From Polytrichum commune (Eukaryota > Streptophyta > Polytrichopsida > Polytrichales > Polytrichaceae): a stretch of 48,693 nt of DNA. Each line of letters opens with the position of its first letter. Positions within the stretch are counted from its first letter, which is position 1. Of the stretch, positions 12,661-22,700 are shown piece by piece. The stretch covers positions 1-48,693 of the forward strand of contig CATNTY010000048.1 of NCBI GenBank assembly GCA_950295325.1, given 5' to 3'. The notes beneath the pieces were generated by a model. It saw nothing but the letters and a program-made list of their open reading frames with translations. It was not told the origin of the DNA and searched no databases. Position numbers and translations under genes: made by a program.

Positions 12661-13950
12661 TTATCATAGTCATAGTTGCATATCACATCCACAATCATAT
12701 GTGGATTATATGTAGTACTAACCTAATGACAACATACTTATGGTAAGATCAGCTGGGCTATTGATGCCTCATTGGCCATGATGAATGCTATAATGGTACT
12801 CATTTTGGATTTTGAAGATCTCATACTAATTTTTACTTAATAAGGTAGTAGTTGTCATTGATGGGGGCTAACAATCTCAACCCATATCAAAATGAGGACC
12901 TTAAATCCAACCATCGAGGTACCTAATTGTGTGTTTGCATGTGGGATAACCCTCCTATTGTGGCAAATTGTTTTAGCATCATGGTCATGTTTCCGGTAAT
13001 TGTGTTAGCACTAGTAGGGTCGTCCCAAGTCACAAACACTCGCATGTATTTCTTTACCTAAACTCCATTTCATTCATGTGTTTTTGTTGCTTGAATGTTT
13101 ATATTCTTTTTGGTTGAATTTGGTTGTTTAAGTTTGTTGACTGTGGTTGTTTTTGTTGGTTGAATTTGGCATAGGAGGATAGATGTAAGTGAATTGTTGG
13201 GGTTTAAGGGACTATATGTGAGGATGGCAAATCTAATAGCTTCTTTGCCCTTAGAGATGGTAACATTTGTATTGGTCTCACAACTATTGTAGGGTTTGAA
13301 CGACATCAAGGTAGGAGAGAATGTTGAGAACCTTTGGCAATTGAGATCATTGAAGACACTTCGATGTTGCAACTTGAGTTGGAGGGAAAAGTTTGAGGAT
13401 ACAATGTAGTGGGTGGCATTATGCTTAATTGAAGCAAACTTGGAGAGCGTAAAACCCTTAAGGTGCAAAATAATCACCCCCCTCCCCCAATAACATGTGT
13501 TTTGCCTTAAGAAGGTATATCTTTGTTTTGACAAATTTTGAGAAGATCAAGCAATCGCAAAGTTGAAGTTTTTAAGTTTGAGCAGCTAGTGAAAATCTTG
13601 TTTTTAGAAAGAGTAGAAGGAAGTGTGTGTGTTTGAAATACACATATGGAAGAATTGGAATTTCTAAAATTGGAGTTCATATGCCTATTCTAGAGGTGAT
13701 CAAAACTCATGGATTGATGTATGGCGAGTGTCTCTCACAATATGATTTTTTTTCTCCTGCAAATCTTGAAAGTGACCTTTTATGAGTTTCAAGAAAATTT
13801 TAGAACATCATTCTCTTTCAAATCAAAACAAAATGAAATGAGATTTCACCTATCTATTCTTGAGGCATCAAAGTATTTTCATGTTGTGTGGGGAGGACCA
13901 AATGAAGACATGATATGGCTCCACAATGGCTTCCCATTTCAAACAAAAAG
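12661..13950. other. AT-rich stretch, no identified gene
   Basis: Only short ORFs. 13721-13950 has some protein-like character (ILEASKYFHVVWGGPNEDMI) that runs up to the hAT-like insertion at 13959 and may resume after 15320, so a decayed gene could be split by that insertion. Nothing else seen. Confidence 0.4.
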
Positions 13951-13993
13951 GTTAAACTCAGGGTTGTCTATTGTGTCGTGACGGAGGGTAATC

Positions 13994-14045
13994 CCGGCAT
14001 AATGTCGTGCCGTCACGACACGTATCCGTCACGACATTATGCCGG
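13994..14045. repeat. Subterminal perfect inverted repeat of the hAT-like element
   Basis: CCGGCATAATGTCGTG (13994-14009) is the exact reverse complement of CACGACATTATGCCGG (14030-14045), a 16-bp stem with a 20-base spacer that itself contains CGTCACGACA. It can fold into a cruciform or hairpin. Confidence 0.85.
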
Positions 14046-14189
14046 ATGCTGTCTTTATCCTGACGGACTTGAATTTTACCGATTTTTTTGTGTAATTACA
14101 TTAACCCAATTCGGACACGTAGGATTTACAATGTCCACGTGTGATGACATGTCAGCAAAGTAAAGGTAAAGTGGGGAAAATTTTACTAG

Positions 14190-15030
14190 AGCCCGTCCGC
14201 CCCCCCGTCCGCCCCTGTTCCCGACCCCGTCCGCTCCGTTCCCCCCCGTCCGCCCCCGTTCCCGACCCCGTCCGCTCCGTTCCCAACCCCGTACGCCCCG
14301 TTCCCCCCCGTCCGCCCCTCCGTCCGCTCCCCTGTCCGCCCCAGTTTTTTTTTTTTTTTTTTTTCTTCCCCCCCCTTCCCCGTCCGCCCCATTTTAAAAA
14401 AAAAACAAAATTTCCCCCCCCCTCCGTCCGCTCCCGTCCGCCCCCGTTCCCGACCCCGTCCGCTCCGTTCCCAACCCCGTACGCCCCGTTCCCCCCCCCC
14501 CCCGTCCGCCCCATTTTAAAAAAAAAAAAAATTTCCCCCCCCCCTCCGTCCGCCCCCGTTCCCGACCCCGTCCGCCCCCGTTCCCAACCCCGTCCGCTCC
14601 GTTCCCAACCCCGTACGCCCCGTTCCCCTCCGTCCGCTCCCCCGTCCGCCCCAGTTTTTTTTTTCCCCCCCCCCCTTCCCCGTCCGCCCCATTTTTAAAA
14701 AAAAAAAAATTTCCCCCCCCCTCCGTCCGCTCCCGTTCCCCCCCGTCCGCCCCCGTTCCCGACCCCGACCCCGTCCGCTCCGTTCCCCCCCCGTCCGCTC
14801 CCGTTCCCGACCCCGACCCCGTCCGCTCCGTTCCCCCCCCGTCCGCTCCCGTTCCCCCCATCCGCTCCGTTCCCCCACCCGTCCGCTCCCGTTCCCCCCG
14901 TCCGCCCCCGTTCCCGACCCTGTCCGCTCCCGTTCCCCCCCGTCCGCTCCCGTTCCCAACCCCGTCCGCTCCGTTCCCGCCCCCGTTCCCGACCCCGTCC
15001 GCTCCGTTCCCCCCCCCCACCCCCGTCCGC
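14190..15030. repeat. C-rich minisatellite with poly-T/poly-A blocks
   Basis: Degenerate units of about 15-20 bases built from GTCCGCTCCGTTCCC and CCCGTTCCCGACCCC fill about 840 bases. The plus strand is almost free of G except in CG pairs. A higher-order block (a T-run, a C-run, then CCCCATTTT, an A-run and another C-run) appears near 14341 and 14652, about 311 bases apart, with a partial copy near 14510. The minus strand has dozens of G-runs of three or more, so G-quadruplex and i-motif formation is likely. Long Pro/Arg/Gly-rich ORFs here are composition artefacts. Confidence 0.9.
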
Positions 15031-15354
15031 CCCACACCCTCCTTAGTCGTTTTTTACTACTTTGATTTTAACAAAATGGTAAACAAAATGGCAAAATGAT
15101 TTACCTGGCGCTAGGCATATCCACGACCACGTCGGCGTTTTCTGCCACATAGGACGCCACCTTGGCAAGAAGGTAAGTATTTTACCCACCCTAGTCCGTT
15201 CCCCCTATGTTGACCCTACGTGGACCCTATTGTGTCGTGACGGAGGGGTCCGTCACGACACGACACGACATGACGGCACGACACCGTCATGACGTCGCGA
15301 TAGACAACCCTGGTTAAACTTATGTGGTTTGATGTTGAGTACCGTAACACAATA

Positions 15355-15593
15355 GCTGGTTCGTCCCCTGGCGAACGAATATTTATTTATTTTGAAAAAA
15401 TAAGGTTCGCCTCTCAAAAAACTGAATTTCTCAATTTTCATTTTTAGCAAAAAAATCAGTAAAAATGACCTTAAATGGCTTAGAAACACCAAAAGATTGC
15501 AAAAATTAATTAATTTTATTTTCGTTTTTCTGTCTTCATAATTTCATAATTTTTACGTTTTTTATTTTTAGAATTATTTTTGAACGAACCAGC
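15355..15593. mobile_element. Candidate 239-bp MITE flanked by TA
   Basis: GCTGGTTCGT at 15355 is mirrored by ACGAACCAGC ending at 15593, flanked on both sides by TA (15353-15354 and 15594-15595). The interior is AT-rich with no ORF. TA flanks fit a Tc1/mariner-type (Stowaway-like) non-autonomous element, though a 2-bp duplication is weak evidence and the inverted repeat is short. Confidence 0.6.
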
Positions 15594-15595
15594 TA

Positions 15596-16130
15596 TGGTA
15601 CTACGGTAGTGCAAGTGCCCAACCAACCTTCAATGAAAATGAGGAATGAGGTGTTTGCTTACATGGCCTCCAATGAACCAAAGTCTTGATGCCATGTCCA
15701 ACAAACAATTGACCAATAATACATGACTAGTAGACATAATTATGTGGCCCTTGTTTAATATATCGAGTAAAGCTATGTGGTGTCAAGGTAAACTCATCAT
15801 TTAAAAGGTTAATCACATGAAAACTATTTTCAGGACCCCTCAAATATGACCTTTATGTTGAATTTAATGTTGGGCTAGAATCAATAAGAAGGTAAGGTCT
15901 TCCCACGAAGGACCCAAATTGTGTGCATATTGTTGAATCCTAGTGTGAAGACGCAATTCAAGGTGGTTTAATACTAGGGTCCAAGACCAAAGAAACTAAA
16001 AATCAAGCAAACTCTTGGTTAAGAGCAAATTTTTGGATCCAAGGAGTTTACACTAGGATCCATGTATAAGGCTTGAAGAATAAGAAAAGAGGCTAATGTG
16101 AGATCACTTTTTAGCCATATCTTGGTGGTC
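15596..16130. other. No recognisable gene
   Basis: Low-complexity AT-rich sequence without ORFs of note. Confidence 0.5.
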
Positions 16131-16463
16131 CATACTCAACGAATTCCCTTCCTAGATTGAGAAACCAATCTTCAATCTTGGGTTCAATTTTCAATCCAAA
16201 AATAAGGTCCATAAAGGGGTGTTTGGACCCCAAGTTTCTTGGACACGGACCCAAATGTAAACCCACCTCAACACTCTCAACGAATGGGCATCCTTAATTT
16301 TTTCTTTTCCTCACTATAAACTTGGTTGTACTTTTTCAACCACTTGCCACTCAAGACCTAAATTACTTCAAGATCTTCATGTTCAAGCTTGGGTCCAATC
16401 TTGAGTCCAAAATTAAGGTCCATAAAGGATGCTTAGAACCCTATGTTTCTTGGACCCATACCC
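16131..16463. repeat. Tandem units that form the insertion target of the large element
   Basis: GGTCCATAAAGG...GTTTCTTGGAC near 16208-16246 recurs at about 16418-16453, so a unit of roughly 200 bases is repeated. After the first occurrence the sequence continues ATGTAAACCCAC...CTCTCAAC. After the second it is interrupted at 16464, and the homologous continuation (ATGTAAACCCACACTTACC) is found only at 41271. This gives an internal model of the empty site for the 16464-41257 insertion. Confidence 0.75.
16453..16463. repeat. Left target-site duplication of the Dualen-like insertion
   Basis: GACCCATACCC here and at 41258-41268 flank the whole 24.8-kb nested block. The sequence on either side joins into a continuous copy of the flanking tandem unit. 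Confidence 0.8.
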
Positions 16464-17297
16464 CCGCAACGATATCAAGGGAGGAATATATGATGGCCCC
16501 TGATCAAACACGGAGAGGATAGCAGCACGACACAGGAGAGCTGAGCGAAGCCCTGTAGGACCTGAGAGGTCGTCGAAGGTAAGGGGGAAAGAGAGAAGAG
16601 TGGAAACGGCAATGTTGCTGCTCCTCAAAACTCTTTCCCCCCAGCCACCCACCTCCTCGGAGTATGAAGGGGCACTGTGATCCGCAGCCACCTCAACGGG
16701 CGACCCCCTCAACATAAAAAGACACTGTTAGACGCATCAAACACCACACTCTTTCCTCCGAATTCCTCCAAAACCAGACATTGAAGGAGAATAGACCCAC
16801 TGCCATAGTACATTGTAGGAGCTGCCTCCCCCTGCTATCACCAGATCTACACTCAAACACATACTTAGAGCGATAGATAACGACAACACCAGCGGCGATC
16901 GCACCAAGAACACTGTGGCAACACAACACTAGGAGGAGCTACCGGCTAAGGAACTGCATCAACTCACCACCGAGCGGCACCCACCCTCACAGACACATCA
17001 GACAAGGATACAACGGCCATCGAAATCTAAAGCGCATCGATCTACAAACAAGGAGTTGCGGACGGCCAAGGAGCTTCAATACACACTGCCAAAGAGAAGC
17101 TCAAACCCCCTCTCTAGCAACTAGATCAGATGAGTGTTTTATTTCTTGAAAGCATATTGATTAGATTTATGATAGATAGCATCAGGTCCAGATAGTGAAA
17201 GTGGAACTAGCCTCAAAAACCCAGCCCAGATCCAAAAGGCATAAACATCTTTTGAAAACATCAAGTAACTTTGAGGGAAGGTGCTAGATTAGACGAA
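16464..17297 (+). other. 5' leader of the Dualen-like element, first part
   Basis: Moderately GC-rich, no long ORF. Near its end the phrase TTTATTTCTTGAAAGCAT (about 17137) recurs diverged just after the gypsy insertion (TTTATATCTTGAAAGCAT, about 27668) and again near 27796, which indicates degenerate tandem sub-repeats of roughly 130-150 bases in the leader. This supports continuity across the gypsy insertion. Confidence 0.55.
17293..17297. repeat. Target-site duplication (ACGAA), left
   Basis: ACGAA directly before the 5' LTR matches ACGAA at 27658-27662 directly after the 3' LTR. Confidence 0.9.
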
Positions 17298-17998
17298 TGT
17301 GAGCTCAAAAGGGTGCCCACATTTAGTCTTAGACCCTTGAAACGTTAGTTGATGCACTTTGAAGTAGCATGTTACTTCACAAAAATATAAAAAGAGTGAA
17401 ATGTTAGTCTTAGAAGTACCATGTTGTAAGAGGCTAGGATGTGAGTTGTTATTGTGTTTTTACCTTCGGAAGGATTTGAGTGAATGAGGATAGGTAAGGA
17501 GAACTTGGATTGAGTAGTTAGTGAGTAGGCTAGTACAAATGGATGGAGACAACCAAAGTGACTCAAGAGGCAAGTGCTTTCGAATTGGGATGAATGGAGG
17601 ATCACATGGAGCGCACAAGTGGACCACCTCATCATGGCCACTTAATGGGGAAGGCCCAAGGAAGAATGCAAGGTGGAGGATAAGCAAATTCTCAAAGCAC
17701 CAATCAAATCACGAGTTAAGCATCGTGGTTTGAATTGAGTGGTGAGCGACGATTTGGGACAGTAAGGGGAGAAAGTTATGGCGGCGGAAAGCGAAGGAGG
17801 CTAAGTTTGGGTTGAAGCATCCCAAGTTTGGTAAAGTGTGGTAGGTAGAAAGCCAAGGCTAGTTAAATGTTCGAATTAGGATCCTTGTTGATCATTTGAG
17901 GGAGGAAGGCTTAGAAGATAGGATTGGCGCCTACTAAGTAGGAGGAAATCTCAAGGGCTTATCGTGAGCCTTGAGGGTGCTCACCCCCTCAAGCTTAC

Positions 17999-18005
17999 TA
18001 TATAA
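17999..18005 (+). promoter_or_regulatory. TATA-like box of the 5' LTR
   Basis: TATATAA, followed by a pyrimidine-rich stretch (CCCTCATTCTTCCCTCACTC) resembling a plant transcription-start region. The same box is at 26785-26791 in the 3' LTR. It would place the R region in the second half of the LTR. Confidence 0.55.
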
Positions 18006-18513
18006 TCCCTCATTCTTCCCTCACTCATCCTCTCTTTCCTTTGTGCTCCAAGGCACCCCACGAGTTATAAGTGTGGGTGTGGGAAGCCATATTGGAGCAC
18101 ATGTGTGTGCTTAGTTTTTAGTTTGAGAGCCAAGGCTTGTTAGCCTTGAAGAGGGCTTGACCTCTTGGTAGAATTAGTGTTGACGTGAAGGATTTTAAAG
18201 TTAATTCATGATTCCAATTTGTGGTACTTAAAGTTCATGTTTTGAATACACGTGGTTGCAAGTTCCATGTTTAAGAGTTGAGCACTTGATGTTGTGATGA
18301 GTGCAAAAATATACTTGTGTGGATTAGTTAGTCTTAGTGAAGTTAGGAAATTCTCTCTCCCCCTCTCCTCTCTAGGATTTTAGGATTTTAGGATTAGAGA
18401 AGAATTGTGTGATTAGAAAGGGGTTGTTAGTAGAATTAGGGAAATTAGGTAGGAAGATTAGTTAAGGGCTTGAATAATTAGTGAGGTAGTTGGAGATTAC
18501 AACTACAAAGTTG

Positions 18514-18742
18514 TGGGTTCATGAAGGACCTGGGTTTATGAAGGACCTGGGTTTGTTTAGTTAGAAAGTAAAGAGCTGGGTTTATGAAGGACCTGGGTTT
18601 GTTTAGTTAGAAGCTAAGGAGCTGGGTTTATGAAGGAGCTGGGTTTATGAAGGACCTGGGTTTGTTTAGTTAGAAGCTAAGAAGCTGGGTTTATGAAGGA
18701 GCTGGGTTTATGAAGGAGCTGGGTTTATGAAGGAGCTAGTTA
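18514..18742. repeat. Minisatellite in the 5' LTR
   Basis: Alternating blocks built from GGGTTTATGAAGGACCT or ...GAGCT and GGGTTTGTTTAGTTAGAAG. Block order and number differ from the 3' LTR copy (about 27300-27519), although the rest of the LTRs is almost identical. Confidence 0.85.
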
Positions 18743-18879
18743 AATCCAAGACCACTTGAAGGGTGAACCTTGCACTATGGACTCATCCAAGTCCAAATCC
18801 AATACCGCGGAGGAATGTGAGCCCAAACCCACTACTCGGACTACGGACGCTTAAGGGTGGGGGGTTTGGCCTCACATAA

Positions 18880-18899
18880 TTGGTGCGTCCGCCGGGAGC
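18880..18899 (+). promoter_or_regulatory. Probable primer-binding site
   Basis: TTGGTGCGTCCGCCGGGAGC starts three bases after the 5' LTR. The TGG matches a tRNA CCA end and the GC-rich follow-on fits a tRNA acceptor/T arm. I cannot assign the tRNA with confidence. Confidence 0.6.
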
Positions 18900-19785
18900 G
18901 AAGCGGAAGGTAGTTACAAGACTTGGAGGCGACTAGGAGACTTGGAGGCAACTAGGAAAAATTGGAGACACAAACTTGAGAGAAGGGAAGGAGCACCCGA
19001 AACTCGGTAAGTATTCTCTCTTTGGGTTACATTTGAATTCATTGTATTTCAACTATTCCTTGGAATGAATTGCATTGTCAATTACGCAAATTCATTTTTG
19101 AGGAAGGAGCGCGGCGAAGGTACGTTCTCAACCTTTTTGGGGATTTGCTAAGAACTTAAAAGGAACCTATAACCGAGTAGCTCATTAAAACATTAGAGGG
19201 TAAATTCATCTTAGGACATTGAACTTTGACACTCACCTCGGGGTGAGTCTCAAAGTTTTGGGAGTTGTCATTTCATGCTCTAGATTAAATTAATATTTCA
19301 CAAAGTTTATGGTGTTGTTACATTGAGTCACGATTGAGGGGAGTGCTAACTCACAGGGGGATGCGATTGCTCAAGGTATGTTTATTTCTTCAAAGTGAAT
19401 TCATTAACTAATTAAGGAATGCCTTTTGTACTCGTGATTGTTGTTATCCGTTGTAGAGGGTAATTCCCAAATTGTGGATGGTGTGAGAAGTTGAAGGGTG
19501 AAGCCTCGACTTTTAACATAATCTACTCGGAAGGTCACCCCCTCACAATCGGTATTGTGGTGAGTGTTAATTTGCGGGAAGGTGCGGAGGTGATGCTCCG
19601 ACTTAACCAAAAAATTAACATGAACATGCCTATCCCCTATTGGGATTCTTTCACCTAAGTGGGCTTGCAGGTTCTTTTCCTCACCTCCTAAAAAAATTAT
19701 AACCACACCAAGACAAGTGAAAATATTAAGAGGGGAATTGCTAGGATTATGTGTGGTCAAGTGAGGGTCGATCGATTCTTATGGA
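18900..19785 (+). other. Untranslated leader of the gypsy element
   Basis: About 890 bases without a credible ORF, between primer-binding site and gag-pol start. It would hold packaging and dimerisation signals, none recognisable by eye. Confidence 0.6.
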
Positions 19786-22700
19786 ATGCAAGGTAGGACT
19801 CGCTCACAAAAACCAAGTTTGATAGTAGGACTAGAGAAATCTACTCGAAAGAGGCGGTCCTCTAAAATCAGTGATAGATTAGAACAAGATAATGTTAGAA
19901 TAGAGAGTTGTTTGAACGTCGAACCTAGGACTAGGTCAATTCTAGACACCTTAGAACTTGGAGCTCAACTTGAAGAGGAGATCACTCCCTCCAAATTGAG
20001 TGGTGAAACTTCTTCGGAAAATTACACACTTAGAGAAGAATTCCCGGTAGAAGTTGATAGGGGATTGTTGAATAGTTCACCGGTCACCATGGCCGAGGAA
20101 CGGGGGATGGATCCACCACCCATACCCCCAATTCCGCCCATACCTCCTATACCTCCAATAGACCCATTGGTTAGGCCAAGAGGCCTACCAATTGTGGTTC
20201 CACAAAATTTAGCGGCGATGGATATGCCATCTCATCTCCCTAAATTTTATGGGACCAAGGATGAGGACCCCTCTCGGCACATGGAACGGTATATCGAACG
20301 GTTGGCTAGCTTCCTCATAACCAACCCGGGTTATTGGTTAGTGTGGTTTCCTACCACTCTAGAGGGGGAAGCCTATGAATGGTATCGGGATCATGCCGAG
20401 GGACATTTTAGGGGATGGGAACAATTACAAAGGGAGTTTCTTAACGAATTTAGGCCGGAAGTGGGTCAAAGTACCGCATTAAGGGCATTGTCGTCATTGA
20501 AGCAAGGAAGGGAGGAAGAAATTTCGGCTTACATTAGGAGGTTTGATTTAGTGTGCACTAGATTTGTGGGTACCATGCTCAACGACGACACGCTAAAGCA
20601 ATTTTTCATTCAAGGGTTTTTTAAGTCCGGAACTATTAGGGGTGTTCTAGAAAGGAATCCCTTGACCTTGGCGGATGCCAAGCGTGCGGCTAGAGATATT
20701 GAAAACTTGGATAAAGATCACGAAAGGCTATGGAGAAGGGAGGATGAATTGATCCCACAATTCATCCCCATACGCCCTAGGGTGGTAGCGGTAGAACCCG
20801 CTAAGTATGAGAACCAAATTCCATATGCCATTGTGGACACCGGTCCCCGACCTTTAGCGGTTAGGGAACCGGCACCTCTTTTGGCACTACCGGCCCCTAG
20901 AACGGATCCACACTTGGAGGAGGTTGAGAGAAGACTAGGTGCTAGCCAACTAGGATTCCAAGAGGCTATGATAAAACAAATGCAAAGCCTCACGGATCAA
21001 ATGTCATTAATGATCCGGAGTCAACAACCGGGGCCTCCACCCCCGGTTGAGTCGGGTAGGCATTCTTCCGGATTATGGTGTGTCCAATGTGGCCAACCGG
21101 GCCACACGCGTCAATTTTGTAGAAGTGGACAAAACCGTGACCAAAGAGGAAACGGTAACCCACCTCAACAAAATCAACGAGGTCAAGCGCCACCTCACTA
21201 TGGAAATGGAAGCAATAGAGGACCACAACCTAGAGGGCAAGGTGGCCAAAATTTAGAGAAGAAGGAATTTCATCCCTTTTGTGGAAGGTGGCACGCTCAA
21301 GGACAATGTTGGTCCGAAGGTCAAGAGTTTAATTGTAGCAATTGTGGAGGAAGTCATCCCTCGGATACGTGTCGCCAACCGGACAAAATAATTAATGTCC
21401 CTTACCCGGTGGCTAATCCACAACAACAAGCAAGGGATAATATGCGAGGTGCTAGGCCACAAGGAGTACCGGCCAATGAACTTAGGCCACCTAACTTATA
21501 CTATGACCATAGTGATGCTAGGCAAACTTTTCATCCACCGGCGGGCTTGCAAACTACAACCGGTTACATTCCAATACAAAATAGACAAGGAGTTCCACCT
21601 AATGGTAGTAACGGGAGACAAGCGCCTCCAACGGATCCGGGACCATCTAACTCCCAAGATGTTAGGTTCATGGATGGAGTGTTGGAGGCCACATGTGATG
21701 ACATGCTTCCTCTCCCAACGAGAATTGGAGAGGAGCAAAGTCAATGGCCTCCTCACACCAATGCTATTACATATGAGTTAGTGAAGGGTAAGGGTGTGGT
21801 TGAAGAAGCACCTGCACTAGCGGTAACTACTAGGGCTAGGAGAGGGGATGCCCCGTTGGAGGTAGGAATAGGAGAGCAAGGAAATTACTCTTCGGATGAA
21901 GAGATTAATCTCTCCGAGTTGGATAGGGTAGCTAGAAGAGCTACTAAGGATGTGGAGAGGGAAAATATAATTTTACAAGATAGGGAGAGGACTAATGCGG
22001 TACATGACTCGGATAATAGCGATGTGGGTGAATGGGAAGGACCGGGGGTTCCCGTAGACGAATTCGACGTAGTGGGTAATTCTAAGGTGGAAAGATCTAC
22101 CGGGTACGACTTGTGGGCGGACCTTAGTACACTCAGGGCGGATATTACTTTCGGCCAACTATTGGAAATTTCACCCACGGCAAGGAAAACATTAAAGGAG
22201 GGAATGCCGGTACACAAGAGGATGAGGAAGGTGAAAGCTAAAATAGCCGCTAGGATCCAATCACAAGGTGGAAGAGACGTGAAAGCTATAGAAATAGAAG
22301 TTGTTATAGTAGATAAGGTGGTTCCTAATGTGCTAGTCGACGGAGGGAGTAGTCTAAATATACTACCGGAGGATACTATGAAAAAATTGGGACTTGGACT
22401 CACGGGGCCTTCACCTTTGGTCATAAATATGGCAAATCAAAGTTCGACTACGCCTTTGGGGATGATCAAGGATTGTAGAATGACTACGGGAGGTGAGGAG
22501 TACTTGGTCACCTTCCATGTCATTAAAATGCACTCCAACAAGGACACCTTCCCCATTTTGCTAGGTAGGCCTTGGTTGCGGATGGCGAATGCTATGGTCA
22601 ATTGGGGTGGACCTAAACCATCCATCACTTATGGTCCGGAGGGTAATAGGGTCATAGTGTCCATTGGTTCATTAGAAGGATGGATGAAGAAGATGTATTT

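Larger units (their letters stand above)
13959..15312. mobile_element. hAT-like non-autonomous element carrying a minisatellite
   Basis: The left end CAGGGTTGTCTATTGTGTCG and the right end ...CGCGATAGACAACCCTG are inverted repeats. Perfect 8-bp target duplications GTTAAACT flank it at 13951-13958 and 15313-15320. CAGGG ends and an 8-bp duplication are typical of hAT elements. Subterminal regions are packed with the motif CGTCACGACA and its inverse, candidate transposase-binding sites. There is no transposase ORF. Most of the interior (about 14190-15030) is a C-rich minisatellite. Confidence 0.9.
17298..18876 (+). repeat. 5' LTR of the gypsy element
   Basis: Starts TGTGAGCTCAAAAGGG and ends GGCCTCACA. 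It contains a TATA-like box at 17999-18005 and a minisatellite at about 18514-18742. Small ORFs inside it (for example 17521-17733) are repeated exactly in the 3' LTR and reflect duplication, not coding. Confidence 0.95.

Noticed and set aside
14141-15037. Long Pro/Arg-rich (plus) and Gly/Arg-rich (minus) ORFs of up to 213 codons
   Set aside because: They lie wholly in the C-rich minisatellite, are open in several frames at once and reflect composition, not coding.
17372-17733. ORFs inside the 5' LTR and their copies at 26158-26519
   Set aside because: They recur because the LTRs are duplicates; both strands are open over the same stretch and neither looks like a known protein.
21047-21781. 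ORFs of 69 and 128 codons overlapping gag-pol in other frames
   Set aside because: They are shadows of the intact Gag-Pol frame with no domain of their own.
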